Below are positions 1 to 7,123 of a stretch of 34,700 nt of DNA, in pieces. The notes beneath the pieces are model-generated. The model saw only the letters and a program-made list of their open reading frames with translations, had not been told where the DNA came from and ran no database searches. Numbering within the stretch: position 1 is the stretch's first letter; every line of letters starts with the position of its first letter. Source of the DNA: Helicobacteraceae bacterium (GTDB lineage Bacteria > Campylobacterota > Campylobacteria > Campylobacterales > Sulfurimonadaceae); assembly GCA_027068615.1 (NCBI GenBank), contig JAMOQV010000073.1, positions 1 to 34,700 on the forward strand, given 5' to 3'. The position numbers and the translations under genes were made by a program.

Positions 1-43
1 ATTTTGGTATGGTAGCATTCTAAAACTTTAGTCCCTCTTACTT

Positions 44-67
44 AAAAAGCTTTAGAAAAAGCTTTTT
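44..67. terminator. Hairpin at the end of the AsmA-like gene
   Basis: A perfect 10-bp inverted repeat (44-53 with 58-67, loop AGAA) made of AAAAAGCTTT and its complement. It overlaps the stop codon of the minus-strand gene and ends in a T run on both strands, so it can act as a rho-independent terminator in either direction. The first 43 bases hold no gene I can recognise. Confidence 0.6.
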
Positions 68-2088
68 AGTATATTTCCAACATCTCCACCTAGTTTATCG
101 CCAAATTTTTTCTCTATCTCTTTTGCTATAGCTTTTTTTGCTTTTGCTTTTACAAGCTCGCTAGCATCTACTTTTACTTTTGGTTTTGTGGTATCTCCTG
201 ATAACTTAACTATAATCTCATTGCCATTAGCATCTATGTTTATAGTAGATTTTATCTGGTTTGTTTTTGTATTTAGTTTTGTATTTTGTGTTTTTATAGA
301 TGATGTTCTACTTTGTAAATCTAAAGAAGCAATTATATGTTCTTTGTTTATATCTGCTTTTACATCACCTTTAAAACCTTCTCTATACATATTGATTTTA
401 GCATACTCTTTTGCTAGATCAAATGCTATATTTTGAGTAAATTTACCATTGTTTAATTTACCATTCATATGACCTTTATTTTTAGCTAAATCATAATTAA
501 CTTTTGCATCTAATGAAGCTGAAAAAATTTCAGGATATATAAGTTTATGTAAAAGCTCTATAGTTTTAATATCTTTTAAGTCTATGTTTATATTGTCATT
601 ATGTAGTTTTGCTTCAAGTTTACCACCAACAATATCACTATATGCAATAAAATCCAAATCTTTTGCTTTTTTTAGTTCCCCATCTATCTTTATACCACCT
701 AGTATATGTTTTTCAGTTACAAAAAACAGTTTTTCAAGTTTAGCAATATTTAGAGAATAATCACTTTTTAAAGATATGTCATCTAGGTTGAAGTGTGCTT
801 TTTTTACATATAAATCAGCTAAAGTTGAGTTAAATGTGATTTTTGAATTTATCATATTTTTATCTAGTTTAGTTGATATTTTTGCTTTGAAAAGTGTTTT
901 TGGCATCTTATGTTTAAACTTATACTCTTTAGTTATAAACTTGGTATCAACTTTACCTTGTTTTATATTTGTTAGTATATTTCCAGCTAGTTGTCCCATT
1001 TTTGCATCTGATATATCTATATTTACATCAACCAAAGCATCTGCATAATGGGGTTGTTTTACCATATATAAAAGTTTTTGTACTTTTAAGTTTTGTATTT
1101 TTGCTGTTATACTTTTTGATTGAAACTCTTTTAAAATAGTTTTAAATGATGTTTTTGATGAAGCTATGTCTGTATATCCTAAGATAACCATATTTTCTTT
1201 TGTACCTTTAACTGTACCATTTAGTTTTAATGCACCACGGATATCTGCACTAGTTATAGGTTTAAGAACTGCTAACTCTTTTACATCAAGATTATATTTT
1301 ATATCTGTTTGTAATGGTTGAGGTATAACTCTACCTAAAGAGTTGAAATTTGCAAGGTTTGATTTTAGTTTGTACTTATAATCTATATTTTTACCTGATA
1401 ATTTTGCATAAAGATTCATGGCAAAAGCTGTTTTTGGTATAGTTATATTGAAGTCATCTTTCATCACTTGTGTATTTAATCTACCATCTTTAGTTATAAC
1501 TTTTATATCTCCATCCAATTTATTTGGGTCTATATTTTTAAAGTTTATATCTACATTTAATTTAGCTTGAGCATACTTTTTTTGTCCACTTATATATAGT
1601 AGTTGTGCTAAATCTGCTTTTTTTACTTTAGCTATGATTGAGGTTGGATTAAAATCAGTTAGTTCTATATGATAAGATGTATTACTAGAAGCTACATTAC
1701 TAATACCATCAACTGTTATAAATTTAGTATCTCCATTTATACGACCAGTTGTATGAAAAACACCCCTTATATCTTTAGAATTTGTAAGTGGTTGTAGATT
1801 TTCTAGTTTATCTAGTCTAAGTTTATAAGCAACATTAAACTTTTTACTAAATATAGAGTAATTACCACTTATATATATAGTATTTCTACTATCTAAATCT
1901 AGTATGATGTTAAAATTATCACTGCTTAATGAAAATTCACTTAATTTAGCATCTAGTTTTGTTACTTTTTGTAACTCATTTTCTACTATTGGTTTTACCA
2001 ATGAATTACCAAACCCTGTAAAGGCTAAAACATATATACTTATAACCAAAGTGAGTATTAACCCACTTATCCACCCTAAAAACTTCAT
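52..2088 (-). CDS. AsmA-like membrane-anchored repeat protein
   Basis: A 678-residue protein with one N-terminal membrane segment (about residues 5-25) and a long, beta-rich, lysine- and asparagine-rich body. This is the usual build of AsmA/TamB-type (repeating beta-groove) envelope proteins, which anchor in the inner membrane and extend into the periplasm; several are linked to phospholipid transport. I see three tandem units of about 160 residues starting near 95, 272 and 451, with recurring landmarks DIRG (DIRG, DIRG, ILGG), a leucine-rich LLY-type segment, and a following A-x-L-x-V-type strand. The C-terminus (about 640-665) is a lysine/alanine helix. The start is ATG with AGGAG about 6 bases upstream. 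It diverges from grpE across a 157-base gap. In several relatives hrcA precedes grpE; this gene occupies that place here. The family is assigned by architecture and the exact role is unknown. Confidence 0.55.
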   Translation of the reverse strand: MKFLGWISGLILTLVISIYVLAFTGFGNSLVKPIVENELQKVTKLDAKLSEFSLSSDNFNIILDLDSRNTIYISGNYSIFSKKFNVAYKLRLDKLENLQPLTNSKDIRGVFHTTGRINGDTKFITVDGISNVASSNTSYHIELTDFNPTSIIAKVKKADLAQLLYISGQKKYAQAKLNVDINFKNIDPNKLDGDIKVITKDGRLNTQVMKDDFNITIPKTAFAMNLYAKLSGKNIDYKYKLKSNLANFNSLGRVIPQPLQTDIKYNLDVKELAVLKPITSADIRGALKLNGTVKGTKENMVILGYTDIASSKTSFKTILKEFQSKSITAKIQNLKVQKLLYMVKQPHYADALVDVNIDISDAKMGQLAGNILTNIKQGKVDTKFITKEYKFKHKMPKTLFKAKISTKLDKNMINSKITFNSTLADLYVKKAHFNLDDISLKSDYSLNIAKLEKLFFVTEKHILGGIKIDGELKKAKDLDFIAYSDIVGGKLEAKLHNDNINIDLKDIKTIELLHKLIYPEIFSASLDAKVNYDLAKNKGHMNGKLNNGKFTQNIAFDLAKEYAKINMYREGFKGDVKADINKEHIIASLDLQSRTSSIKTQNTKLNTKTNQIKSTINIDANGNEIIVKLSGDTTKPKVKVDASELVKAKAKKAIAKEIEKKFGDKLGGDVGNILKSFF

Positions 2089-2192
2089 ATATCGCTCCTA
2101 AATATTTAATATAGATTATACAAAAATTATTATTTACATAAAGTTGATACAAATAGACTAAAGTTAATTAAGCAAAAATATTTAATTACTAC

Positions 2193-2221
2193 TTGACATT
2201 GTTACACTCAATCTGTATAAT
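2193..2221 (+). promoter_or_regulatory. Consensus sigma-70 promoter of grpE
   Basis: TTGACA (2193-2198), a 17-base spacer, then TATAAT (2216-2221). Both hexamers match the consensus exactly, which is unusual in Campylobacterota, where the -35 box is normally weak. The grpE start lies about 30 bases beyond the expected transcription start. Confidence 0.75.
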
Positions 2222-2230
2222 AACGGTAAC
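2201..2230. promoter_or_regulatory. Candidate heat-shock operator over the grpE -10 box
   Basis: GTTAC (2201-2205) and GTAAC (2226-2230) form an inverted repeat bracketing the -10 hexamer. The left arm reads TTACACTC, close to the CIRCE arm TTAGCACTC but one base short; the right arm is poorer. It could bind HrcA, HspR or another repressor, or be chance. It is not a proper CIRCE element. Confidence 0.3.
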
Positions 2231-2260
2231 TTTTTAAAAAAAGGAGTGATTTTAACTATT

Positions 2261-2824
2261 ATGAATGAAAACAAAATAGATAAAGATATAAATGAAGAAC
2301 AACAAAATGAGGAAAATAACTCTGAAGTAACAGCAGAAGATGCAAAAGCAGATGCTGAAGCTGTTGAAAATGAGTTTGATTTGCTTCAAAATGAACTATC
2401 TGAACTAAAAGATAAGTATGCTCGTGTTCATGCTGATTTTGATAATATCAAAAAAAGATTAGAAAGAGAAAAATATACAGCAGTTGAGTATGCAAATGAA
2501 AAGTTTGCTAAAGATATGATTCCTGTGTTAGATGCACTTGATGGTGCTATGAAGTCTATTCAAGAGGGAGCTGATAAAGCAGAACTTTTTGATAAACTAA
2601 AAGAGGGGATTGAATTAACACATAAGCAATTTTTAACTCAACTTGAAAAGCATGGTGTAACAAAAGTTTCACATGAAGAACCATATGATCCAAATATCCA
2701 TAATGCTGTTCAAAGTGTAGATAGTGAAGATGTTGAAAGTGGACAAATTGTTCAAACTTTCCAAACAGGATACAAATACAAAAGTCGCCCACTTCGTGAA
2801 GCGATGGTAGTTGTAGCTAATTAG
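2261..2824 (+). CDS. grpE: GrpE nucleotide exchange factor for DnaK
   Basis: GrpE releases ADP from DnaK and so drives the chaperone cycle in the cytoplasm. The 187-residue product has an acidic, disordered N-terminus, a long helix, and the family's C-terminal beta domain with the segment YDPNIHNAV and the ending GYKYKSRPLREAMVVV. The reading frame also opens at a GTG at 2246, but that codon lies inside the AAGGAG ribosome site (2241-2246), so ATG 2261 is the better start, with a rather long 14-base spacing. It sits directly upstream of dnaK, its functional partner. No hrcA is seen upstream, unlike the hrcA-grpE-dnaK order of several relatives. Confidence 0.96.
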   Translation: MNENKIDKDINEEQQNEENNSEVTAEDAKADAEAVENEFDLLQNELSELKDKYARVHADFDNIKKRLEREKYTAVEYANEKFAKDMIPVLDALDGAMKSIQEGADKAELFDKLKEGIELTHKQFLTQLEKHGVTKVSHEEPYDPNIHNAVQSVDSEDVESGQIVQTFQTGYKYKSRPLREAMVVVAN

Positions 2825-2868
2825 TCTTAACGATAATTTAAACAGGTGCTACTTAGGTGGCAGAACTT

Positions 2869-2906
2869 ATTTTTAAAATGGTGTATAATTTCTCCGTTTT
2901 AAAAAT
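2869..2906. promoter_or_regulatory. Inverted repeat around a probable dnaK promoter
   Basis: Two 13-base arms (2869-2881 and 2894-2906) pair at 12 of 13 positions plus one G-T. The 12-base loop holds TATAAT (2884-2889), a good -10 box with an AT-rich upstream tract as is usual for sigma-70 promoters in this phylum. A start near 2896 would give dnaK a leader of about 160 bases. The repeat could be an operator; in read-through RNA from grpE it could fold as a hairpin. Confidence 0.5.
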
Positions 2907-2928
2907 TAATAAATATAAAAAATATCTA

Positions 2929-3040
2929 ATGCGAAAGCATCAAGCTTTAGTGCCTTAGTGGCCAGCGAAGTAAAAGGGACTTATTCCTTTTATAGATAAA
3001 TGAAGGATTTCCTTCATTTCATTTTTTATGAAATAAAATA
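2929..3040 (+). promoter_or_regulatory. Structured 5' leader of dnaK
   Basis: Several hairpins follow one another: ATGC-GAAA-GCAT (2929-2940), a GCC/GGC stem near 2952-2962, TAAAAGG/CCTTTTA (about 2971-2992), a perfect 9-bp stem AAATGAAGG/CCTTCATTT (2998-3019, loop ATTT), and ATTTCAT/ATGAAAT (about 3016-3034). The last two share bases and cannot both form, and the second lies about 11 bases before the ribosome site (TAAGGA, 3045-3050). This could be an RNA thermometer or other translation control. No known riboswitch class was recognised. Confidence 0.45.
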
Positions 3041-3056
3041 AAATTAAGGATATAAT

Positions 3057-4949
3057 ATGAGCAAAGTAATAGGTATAGATTTAGGAACAACAAATTCATG
3101 TGTAGCAGTTTATGAAGGTGGTGAAGCGAAAATCATCCCAAATGCAGAGGGTAAAAATACAACTCCATCAGTTGTAGCATTTACAGATAAAGGTGAAACT
3201 TTAGTTGGTGATCCAGCAAAAAGACAAGCTATAACAAACCCTGAAAAAACAATCTCTTCTATCAAAAGAATTATGGGTCTTATGATGAATGAGGAAAATG
3301 CTAAAGCAGCACACGATAAAGTAACTTACAAAATCGTAGATAAAGATGGTGCAGCTTGTGTTGATGTAGCTGGTACAATTTACACTCCACAAGAGATTTC
3401 AGCTAAAATTCTTAGCAAACTAAAAGAAGATGCTGAAGCTTACTTAGGTGAAAAAGTAACTGATGCTGTTATTACAGTTCCAGCATACTTTAACGATAGT
3501 CAAAGAAAAGCAACAAAAGATGCTGGTACTATTGCAGGTCTTAATGTACTAAGAATTATCAATGAGCCAACAGCATCTGCACTAGCTTATGGTCTTGATA
3601 GTAAAAGTGAAGAGAATGTACTTGTTTATGACCTTGGTGGTGGTACATTTGATGTTACAACTCTTGAAATTTCTGATGGAACATTTGAAGTTCTTTCAAC
3701 TGATGGTAATGCATTTTTAGGTGGTGATGACTTTGATAACAAAATCGTAGATATGTTAAATGATGAGTTTAAAGCATCTCACGGTATTGAGCTTAAAAAC
3801 GATAAAATGGCTCTTCAAAGATTAAAAGATGCAGCTGAAAATGCTAAAAAAGAGTTAAGTTCAGCTCAAGAAACTGAGATTAACTTACCATTTATAACTA
3901 TGACAGAAGCTGGACCACAACACTTAGTTGTAAAACTTACTCGTGCTAAATTTGAGGGTATGATTTCTGGTCTTATTGATGAGACTATTGACCATATCAA
4001 AACAGCTATGAATGAAGCTGATTTAGATAATAATGATATCAAAGAGATTATTATGGTTGGTGGTTCTACTCGTGTTCCAGCAGCTCAGGAAGCAGTTTCT
4101 AAATTCTTTGGTGGAAAAGATTTAAATAAAGGTGTAAACCCTGATGAAGTTGTTGCAGCTGGTGCAGCTATTCAAGGTGGTGTTTTAAGAGGAGATGTTA
4201 AAGATGTTCTTTTACTTGATGTTACTCCACTTTCATTAGGTATTGAGACTTTAGGTGGTGTTGCTACTAAAATCATTGAAAAAGGTACAACTATACCAGT
4301 TAAAAAATCTCAAATTTTCTCAACAGCAGAAGATAACCAACCAGCTGTTAGTATCTCAGTTGTTCAAGGTGAGAGAGAGTTTGCTAAAGATAATAAATCT
4401 TTAGGTCTATTTGAGTTAAGTGATATCCCACCAGCTCCAAGAGGTGTACCTCAAATTGAAGTAACTTTTGATATCGATGCAAATGGTATCTTAACTGTTA
4501 GTGCTATGGATAAAGGTACAGGTAAAGAGCAAAAAATCACTATCTCTGGTTCATCAGGACTAAGTGAAGAAGAGATTAATAAAATGGTTCAAGATGCAGA
4601 GGAAAACAAAGCAAAAGATGCTGAAAGAAAAGCTCTTGTTGATTTAAGAAATCAAGCAGATGCACTTGTTATTCAAGTTGAAAAAACTGTATCTGATATG
4701 GGTGATAAAATCGATGCAGAAGAAAAAGCTAAAATTGAAACAGCTATAAATGATTTAAAAGATACTCTAAAAGATGAAAACTCTACAAAAGAGCAAATCG
4801 AAGAGAAAGTAAAAACTCTTACAGAAGCTTCTCATAAAGTAACTGAAGAGATGTATAAGCAACAAGCTGGTGGTGAGCAACCACAAGGTCAAGCTGATAC
4901 TAAAAAGAAAAAAGATGACGATGATGTTATCGACGCTGAGATAGAGTAA
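3057..4949 (+). CDS. dnaK: DnaK (Hsp70) molecular chaperone
   Basis: ATP-driven cytoplasmic chaperone that binds exposed hydrophobic segments and works with GrpE and DnaJ. At 630 residues it has the usual length. The nucleotide-binding domain shows the phosphate-1 motif GIDLGTTNSCVAVYEG at the start, the phosphate-2 motif VYDLGGGTFDVT near residue 195, and the adenosine motif MVGGSTRVP near 340. The substrate domain follows DVTPLSLGIETLGG, and the C-terminus ends in the typical acidic DDDVIDAEIE. The start is ATG with TAAGGA six bases upstream. It lies 232 bases after grpE, probably with its own promoter and a structured leader. Codon use matches a highly expressed gene. Two terminators follow. 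Confidence 0.98.
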   Translation: MSKVIGIDLGTTNSCVAVYEGGEAKIIPNAEGKNTTPSVVAFTDKGETLVGDPAKRQAITNPEKTISSIKRIMGLMMNEENAKAAHDKVTYKIVDKDGAACVDVAGTIYTPQEISAKILSKLKEDAEAYLGEKVTDAVITVPAYFNDSQRKATKDAGTIAGLNVLRIINEPTASALAYGLDSKSEENVLVYDLGGGTFDVTTLEISDGTFEVLSTDGNAFLGGDDFDNKIVDMLNDEFKASHGIELKNDKMALQRLKDAAENAKKELSSAQETEINLPFITMTEAGPQHLVVKLTRAKFEGMISGLIDETIDHIKTAMNEADLDNNDIKEIIMVGGSTRVPAAQEAVSKFFGGKDLNKGVNPDEVVAAGAAIQGGVLRGDVKDVLLLDVTPLSLGIETLGGVATKIIEKGTTIPVKKSQIFSTAEDNQPAVSISVVQGEREFAKDNKSLGLFELSDIPPAPRGVPQIEVTFDIDANGILTVSAMDKGTGKEQKITISGSSGLSEEEINKMVQDAEENKAKDAERKALVDLRNQADALVIQVEKTVSDMGDKIDAEEKAKIETAINDLKDTLKDENSTKEQIEEKVKTLTEASHKVTEEMYKQQAGGEQPQGQADTKKKKDDDDVIDAEIE

Positions 4950-4967
4950 GTTTTACTCTATCTTTTT
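4939..4967 (+). terminator. First dnaK terminator, overlapping the stop codon
   Basis: An 11-bp stem AGATAGAGTAA/TTACTCTATCT (4939-4949 with 4953-4963) with a 3-base loop, followed by a T run to 4967. The left arm contains the dnaK stop codon. Confidence 0.75.
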
Positions 4968-5008
4968 AAAAACCTCACATACATTTGTTTGTATGTGAGG
5001 TTTTTTTT
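4968..5008. terminator. Strong bidirectional terminator between dnaK and the PilO-like gene
   Basis: A perfect 16-bp stem (4968-4983 with 4990-5005) around a 6-base loop, with A runs on the left and eight Ts on the right. It follows the first dnaK terminator immediately and also lies just past the end of the minus-strand operon, so it can stop transcription from both sides. Confidence 0.9.
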
Positions 5009-5020
5009 GCTTTTTTTTAG

Positions 5021-5560
5021 TTACTTAGTTAGATTTGTATCAACCATATTTGAATAAACTTTCATTGTGAAAGATGAACTGATAAGGTCATCTTCTTTTT
5101 TAAATCTTATTGGAAAATTTACACTTATAATCCATTCTGTTTTATTTATAGCATCTAAAAAATTATAAAAAGTTTTAGGAGAGTTTATTTTTGATGTAGC
5201 TTTTACAGAATAAACACTAAATCCATCTTGCTCACCCTCTTTAGGTTCTTTTAAAATTTCTAGTTCAGAAAAATAACCATCGTGCAATTTTTTAAATCTT
5301 TTTGGATCAAAACTGTTTGCAAAAGCTGATATAATGTTTTTGTTTTCACTTCTTAGTGATTTTAATGTTGTTTTTGTCTTATCGTTGTATTTTTGTTCCT
5401 CTTTTAACTCTTTTTCTTCCTTTTTTATCTGTACTCTTTCTTTTCTATACTGCTTTCCGTGTGGAATAAGAACAAAAAAAGAAAAAATAAGAACAAACAA
5501 CAGAAGCAGAAAAGATAATATTAAAAGATATAAATTCTGTCTTGAAATTTCCATTTTCAT
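5021..5560 (-). CDS. PilO-like single-pass membrane protein
   Basis: A 179-residue protein with a short cytoplasmic tail, one strongly hydrophobic segment (about residues 10-34), a charged coiled coil (about 38-75), then a small mixed alpha/beta periplasmic domain. This is the layout of PilO and GspM-type proteins, which form the inner-membrane alignment subcomplex of type IV pili and type II secretion-like machines. In Campylobacterota such machines serve DNA uptake or pilus assembly. The assignment rests on layout and on position as the last of a PilM-, PilN-, PilO-like trio; sequence alone is weak. The start is ATG with AGAGGA upstream, two bases after the stop of the previous gene; a second ATG six bases in is possible. 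Confidence 0.5.
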   Translation of the reverse strand: MKMEISRQNLYLLILSFLLLLFVLIFSFFVLIPHGKQYRKERVQIKKEEKELKEEQKYNDKTKTTLKSLRSENKNIISAFANSFDPKRFKKLHDGYFSELEILKEPKEGEQDGFSVYSVKATSKINSPKTFYNFLDAINKTEWIISVNFPIRFKKEDDLISSSFTMKVYSNMVDTNLTK

Positions 5561-5562
5561 AA

Positions 5563-6093
5563 TTAATCATCCTCTTTTAGAGTTGTTTCATCTTCATCTA
5601 TATAGTTTTTTGATACGAAGTATAACCAACCATTTTCTGCAGGATAAAAACTACTATAAGTATTGTGAAATATAGATCTTAGAGGTGCTTGAAGCATAAA
5701 GTTATATACATCTTTATTTGGAGTTATTCCATAAAGTATAAGTCCATTTTCTAGTAGTTTTGCTTCTGATAGTGTTATTCTTTCTGGAACTAAATCAAAC
5801 ATATTTGCTATAGAATCTTTTAACACTGTATTTTGTGTAAAAATCTTTTTTGATACAGAGATTTGTTTTTCTATAAATTTTATATCCTCATTCATTTTAT
5901 GTAAACTAATATTCAAATCACGTTTTGTATTTTGTATCTCTAGATGTTCCTGTTTGAAAGAGTAACTTTTAAAAACTAGAAACATATAAGTTAGTAAAAG
6001 CATAATTATAGTTATAAAGAAAAATATAAAAAGTAGTTTTAATTCACTTGTAACAAAGCTCTTTTTTCTTGGTTTTATATAACTATATGTCAT
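5563..6093 (-). CDS. PilN-like single-pass membrane protein
   Basis: A 176-residue protein with a basic cytoplasmic start (KPRKK), one membrane segment (about residues 21-45), a coiled coil (about 50-85), and a C-terminal domain with the phrase LVPERITLSEAKLLENGLILYG. That phrase resembles the PilN core, where a VPxxV/I-xL strand is followed by strands and the next helix. PilN links cytoplasmic PilM to periplasmic PilO. Its ATG overlaps the stop of the PilM-like gene as ATGA, which suggests coupled translation, and GGAG lies seven bases upstream. The family is inferred from motif and context. Confidence 0.55.
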   Translation of the reverse strand: MTYSYIKPRKKSFVTSELKLLFIFFFITIIMLLLTYMFLVFKSYSFKQEHLEIQNTKRDLNISLHKMNEDIKFIEKQISVSKKIFTQNTVLKDSIANMFDLVPERITLSEAKLLENGLILYGITPNKDVYNFMLQAPLRSIFHNTYSSFYPAENGWLYFVSKNYIDEDETTLKEDD

Positions 6094-7121
6094 TTTAACT
6101 CCGATTGTGCTAGTTCAGATATCTCTACACCTAGATTTATTTGTCTTACATATACATTTAAAAACATCTCTTCTTCTAGGTAGTTTTTCAAATCACCATT
6201 TATACCTATGCTATCTGCGATATATATATTTTCTACAAATTTACTGTTGTATTTTTCATCTTCATAAAATGTTTTTATTGAAGCTTGTATTAGGCTAAAC
6301 ATCTGAAAATCTTCATCAAATAATTCCCCACTTTCAGACATTGTATTTTTATGAGATGATTGATTTAGAGATGTGCTTTCCTCTTCTAAATCCTCTTCGA
6401 TATCAGTAAATTCATCTATCTCTTCTATAGAATCTAAATCTTCAATATCTCCAAAAACATCTAAATCATCATCAATATCTATACTATCTAAATCAATACT
6501 ATCTTCAGATACATCTTCTAAAGTTATCTCATCAGAATCATCTGAGTCTATACTAAATTCATCTGTTGTTTCAAATTCATCTTTTAGACATATGTATTGT
6601 GCATACAATAATTCTGAAGTATCAAATATGCTAAGTGATATAGAATCTTTTTGTATCAATACAAATATAGCTAAATGTGATTCTATCTTATCTTTAAAAA
6701 AATTAGCAAGAATTATAAATGGTGAAAAAACAAAGTCTAGACCAAGGTCACTAAAATCATTTTCTATCTCATCTAAGTCAAATTTAGATGTATAATATGA
6801 CCATTTGTTATTGTAGCAACCATATTTACATAATGCTTTATCGTAGAATTTACTTATCTCGATATGTTCACATGTTGGTGCTGCACCTTGAGATGTTGAA
6901 GAGTCTAAAAACGATATATAAAAGTAAGGTGTATCTTTTGTGAAAAAGTTTATATACTTTTTCATCTCATCGTTTATAGTATCGGTATCAAATACTTTTT
7001 CTTCAGATTCAACTAAACCTTTTGTGTTTTTTCTTTCTATATATACAATAAGCTCTTTATCTCCTGCATGTATATTTATAAATATAGTATGATATAAAAA
7101 TTTACCTATTTTTTCTAACAT
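6090..7121 (-). CDS. PilM-like protein with a long acidic insertion
   Basis: A 343-residue cytoplasmic protein. Two stretches resemble PilM, the actin-like partner of PilN: FVLIQKDSISLSIFDTSELL (about 153-172, like the second-phosphate strand pair) and the C-terminal FVENIYIADSIGINGDLKNY region (about 295-314) followed by a leucine-rich helix and a V-x-V strand. Clear ATP-binding glycines are missing, so it may not bind nucleotide. Between these parts lies a run of about 70 residues (181-250) made almost wholly of D, E, S and I/L, probably disordered. The frame opens at a TTG six codons earlier, but ATG 7121, preceded by GGAG and two bases after the recombinase stop, is the better start. PilN- and PilO-like genes follow. 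Confidence 0.55.
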   Translation of the reverse strand: MLEKIGKFLYHTIFINIHAGDKELIVYIERKNTKGLVESEEKVFDTDTINDEMKKYINFFTKDTPYFYISFLDSSTSQGAAPTCEHIEISKFYDKALCKYGCYNNKWSYYTSKFDLDEIENDFSDLGLDFVFSPFIILANFFKDKIESHLAIFVLIQKDSISLSIFDTSELLYAQYICLKDEFETTDEFSIDSDDSDEITLEDVSEDSIDLDSIDIDDDLDVFGDIEDLDSIEEIDEFTDIEEDLEEESTSLNQSSHKNTMSESGELFDEDFQMFSLIQASIKTFYEDEKYNSKFVENIYIADSIGINGDLKNYLEEEMFLNVYVRQINLGVEISELAQSELK

Positions 7122-7123
7122 TT

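Noticed and set aside
1..43. End of a plus-strand gene at the left edge
   Set aside because: All three plus frames reach a stop within 10 codons with no recognisable residues. Too short to support.
2200..2230. A true CIRCE element before grpE
   Set aside because: The left arm lacks one base and the right arm matches only about 5 of 9 positions, with wrong spacing. It is kept only as a weak operator candidate.
2929..3040. A known riboswitch or small RNA gene (SRP RNA, 6S, TPP-type) in the dnaK leader
   Set aside because: None of the conserved cores I know (for example the SRP GGAA/GCA loop region or TPP CUGAGA) is present. Only local hairpins are visible.
5334..5675. Plus-strand reading frame opposite the PilN/PilO-like genes
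   Set aside because: It is a phenylalanine/serine-rich shadow of coiled-coil lysine and glutamate codons, with no ribosome site or recognisable motif.
6373..6795. Serine-rich plus-strand reading frame of 140 codons
   Set aside because: It is the antisense shadow of the acidic D/E/S-rich stretch of the PilM-like gene. Its composition is explained by reversed GAT/GAA/TCT codons, and there is no ribosome site.
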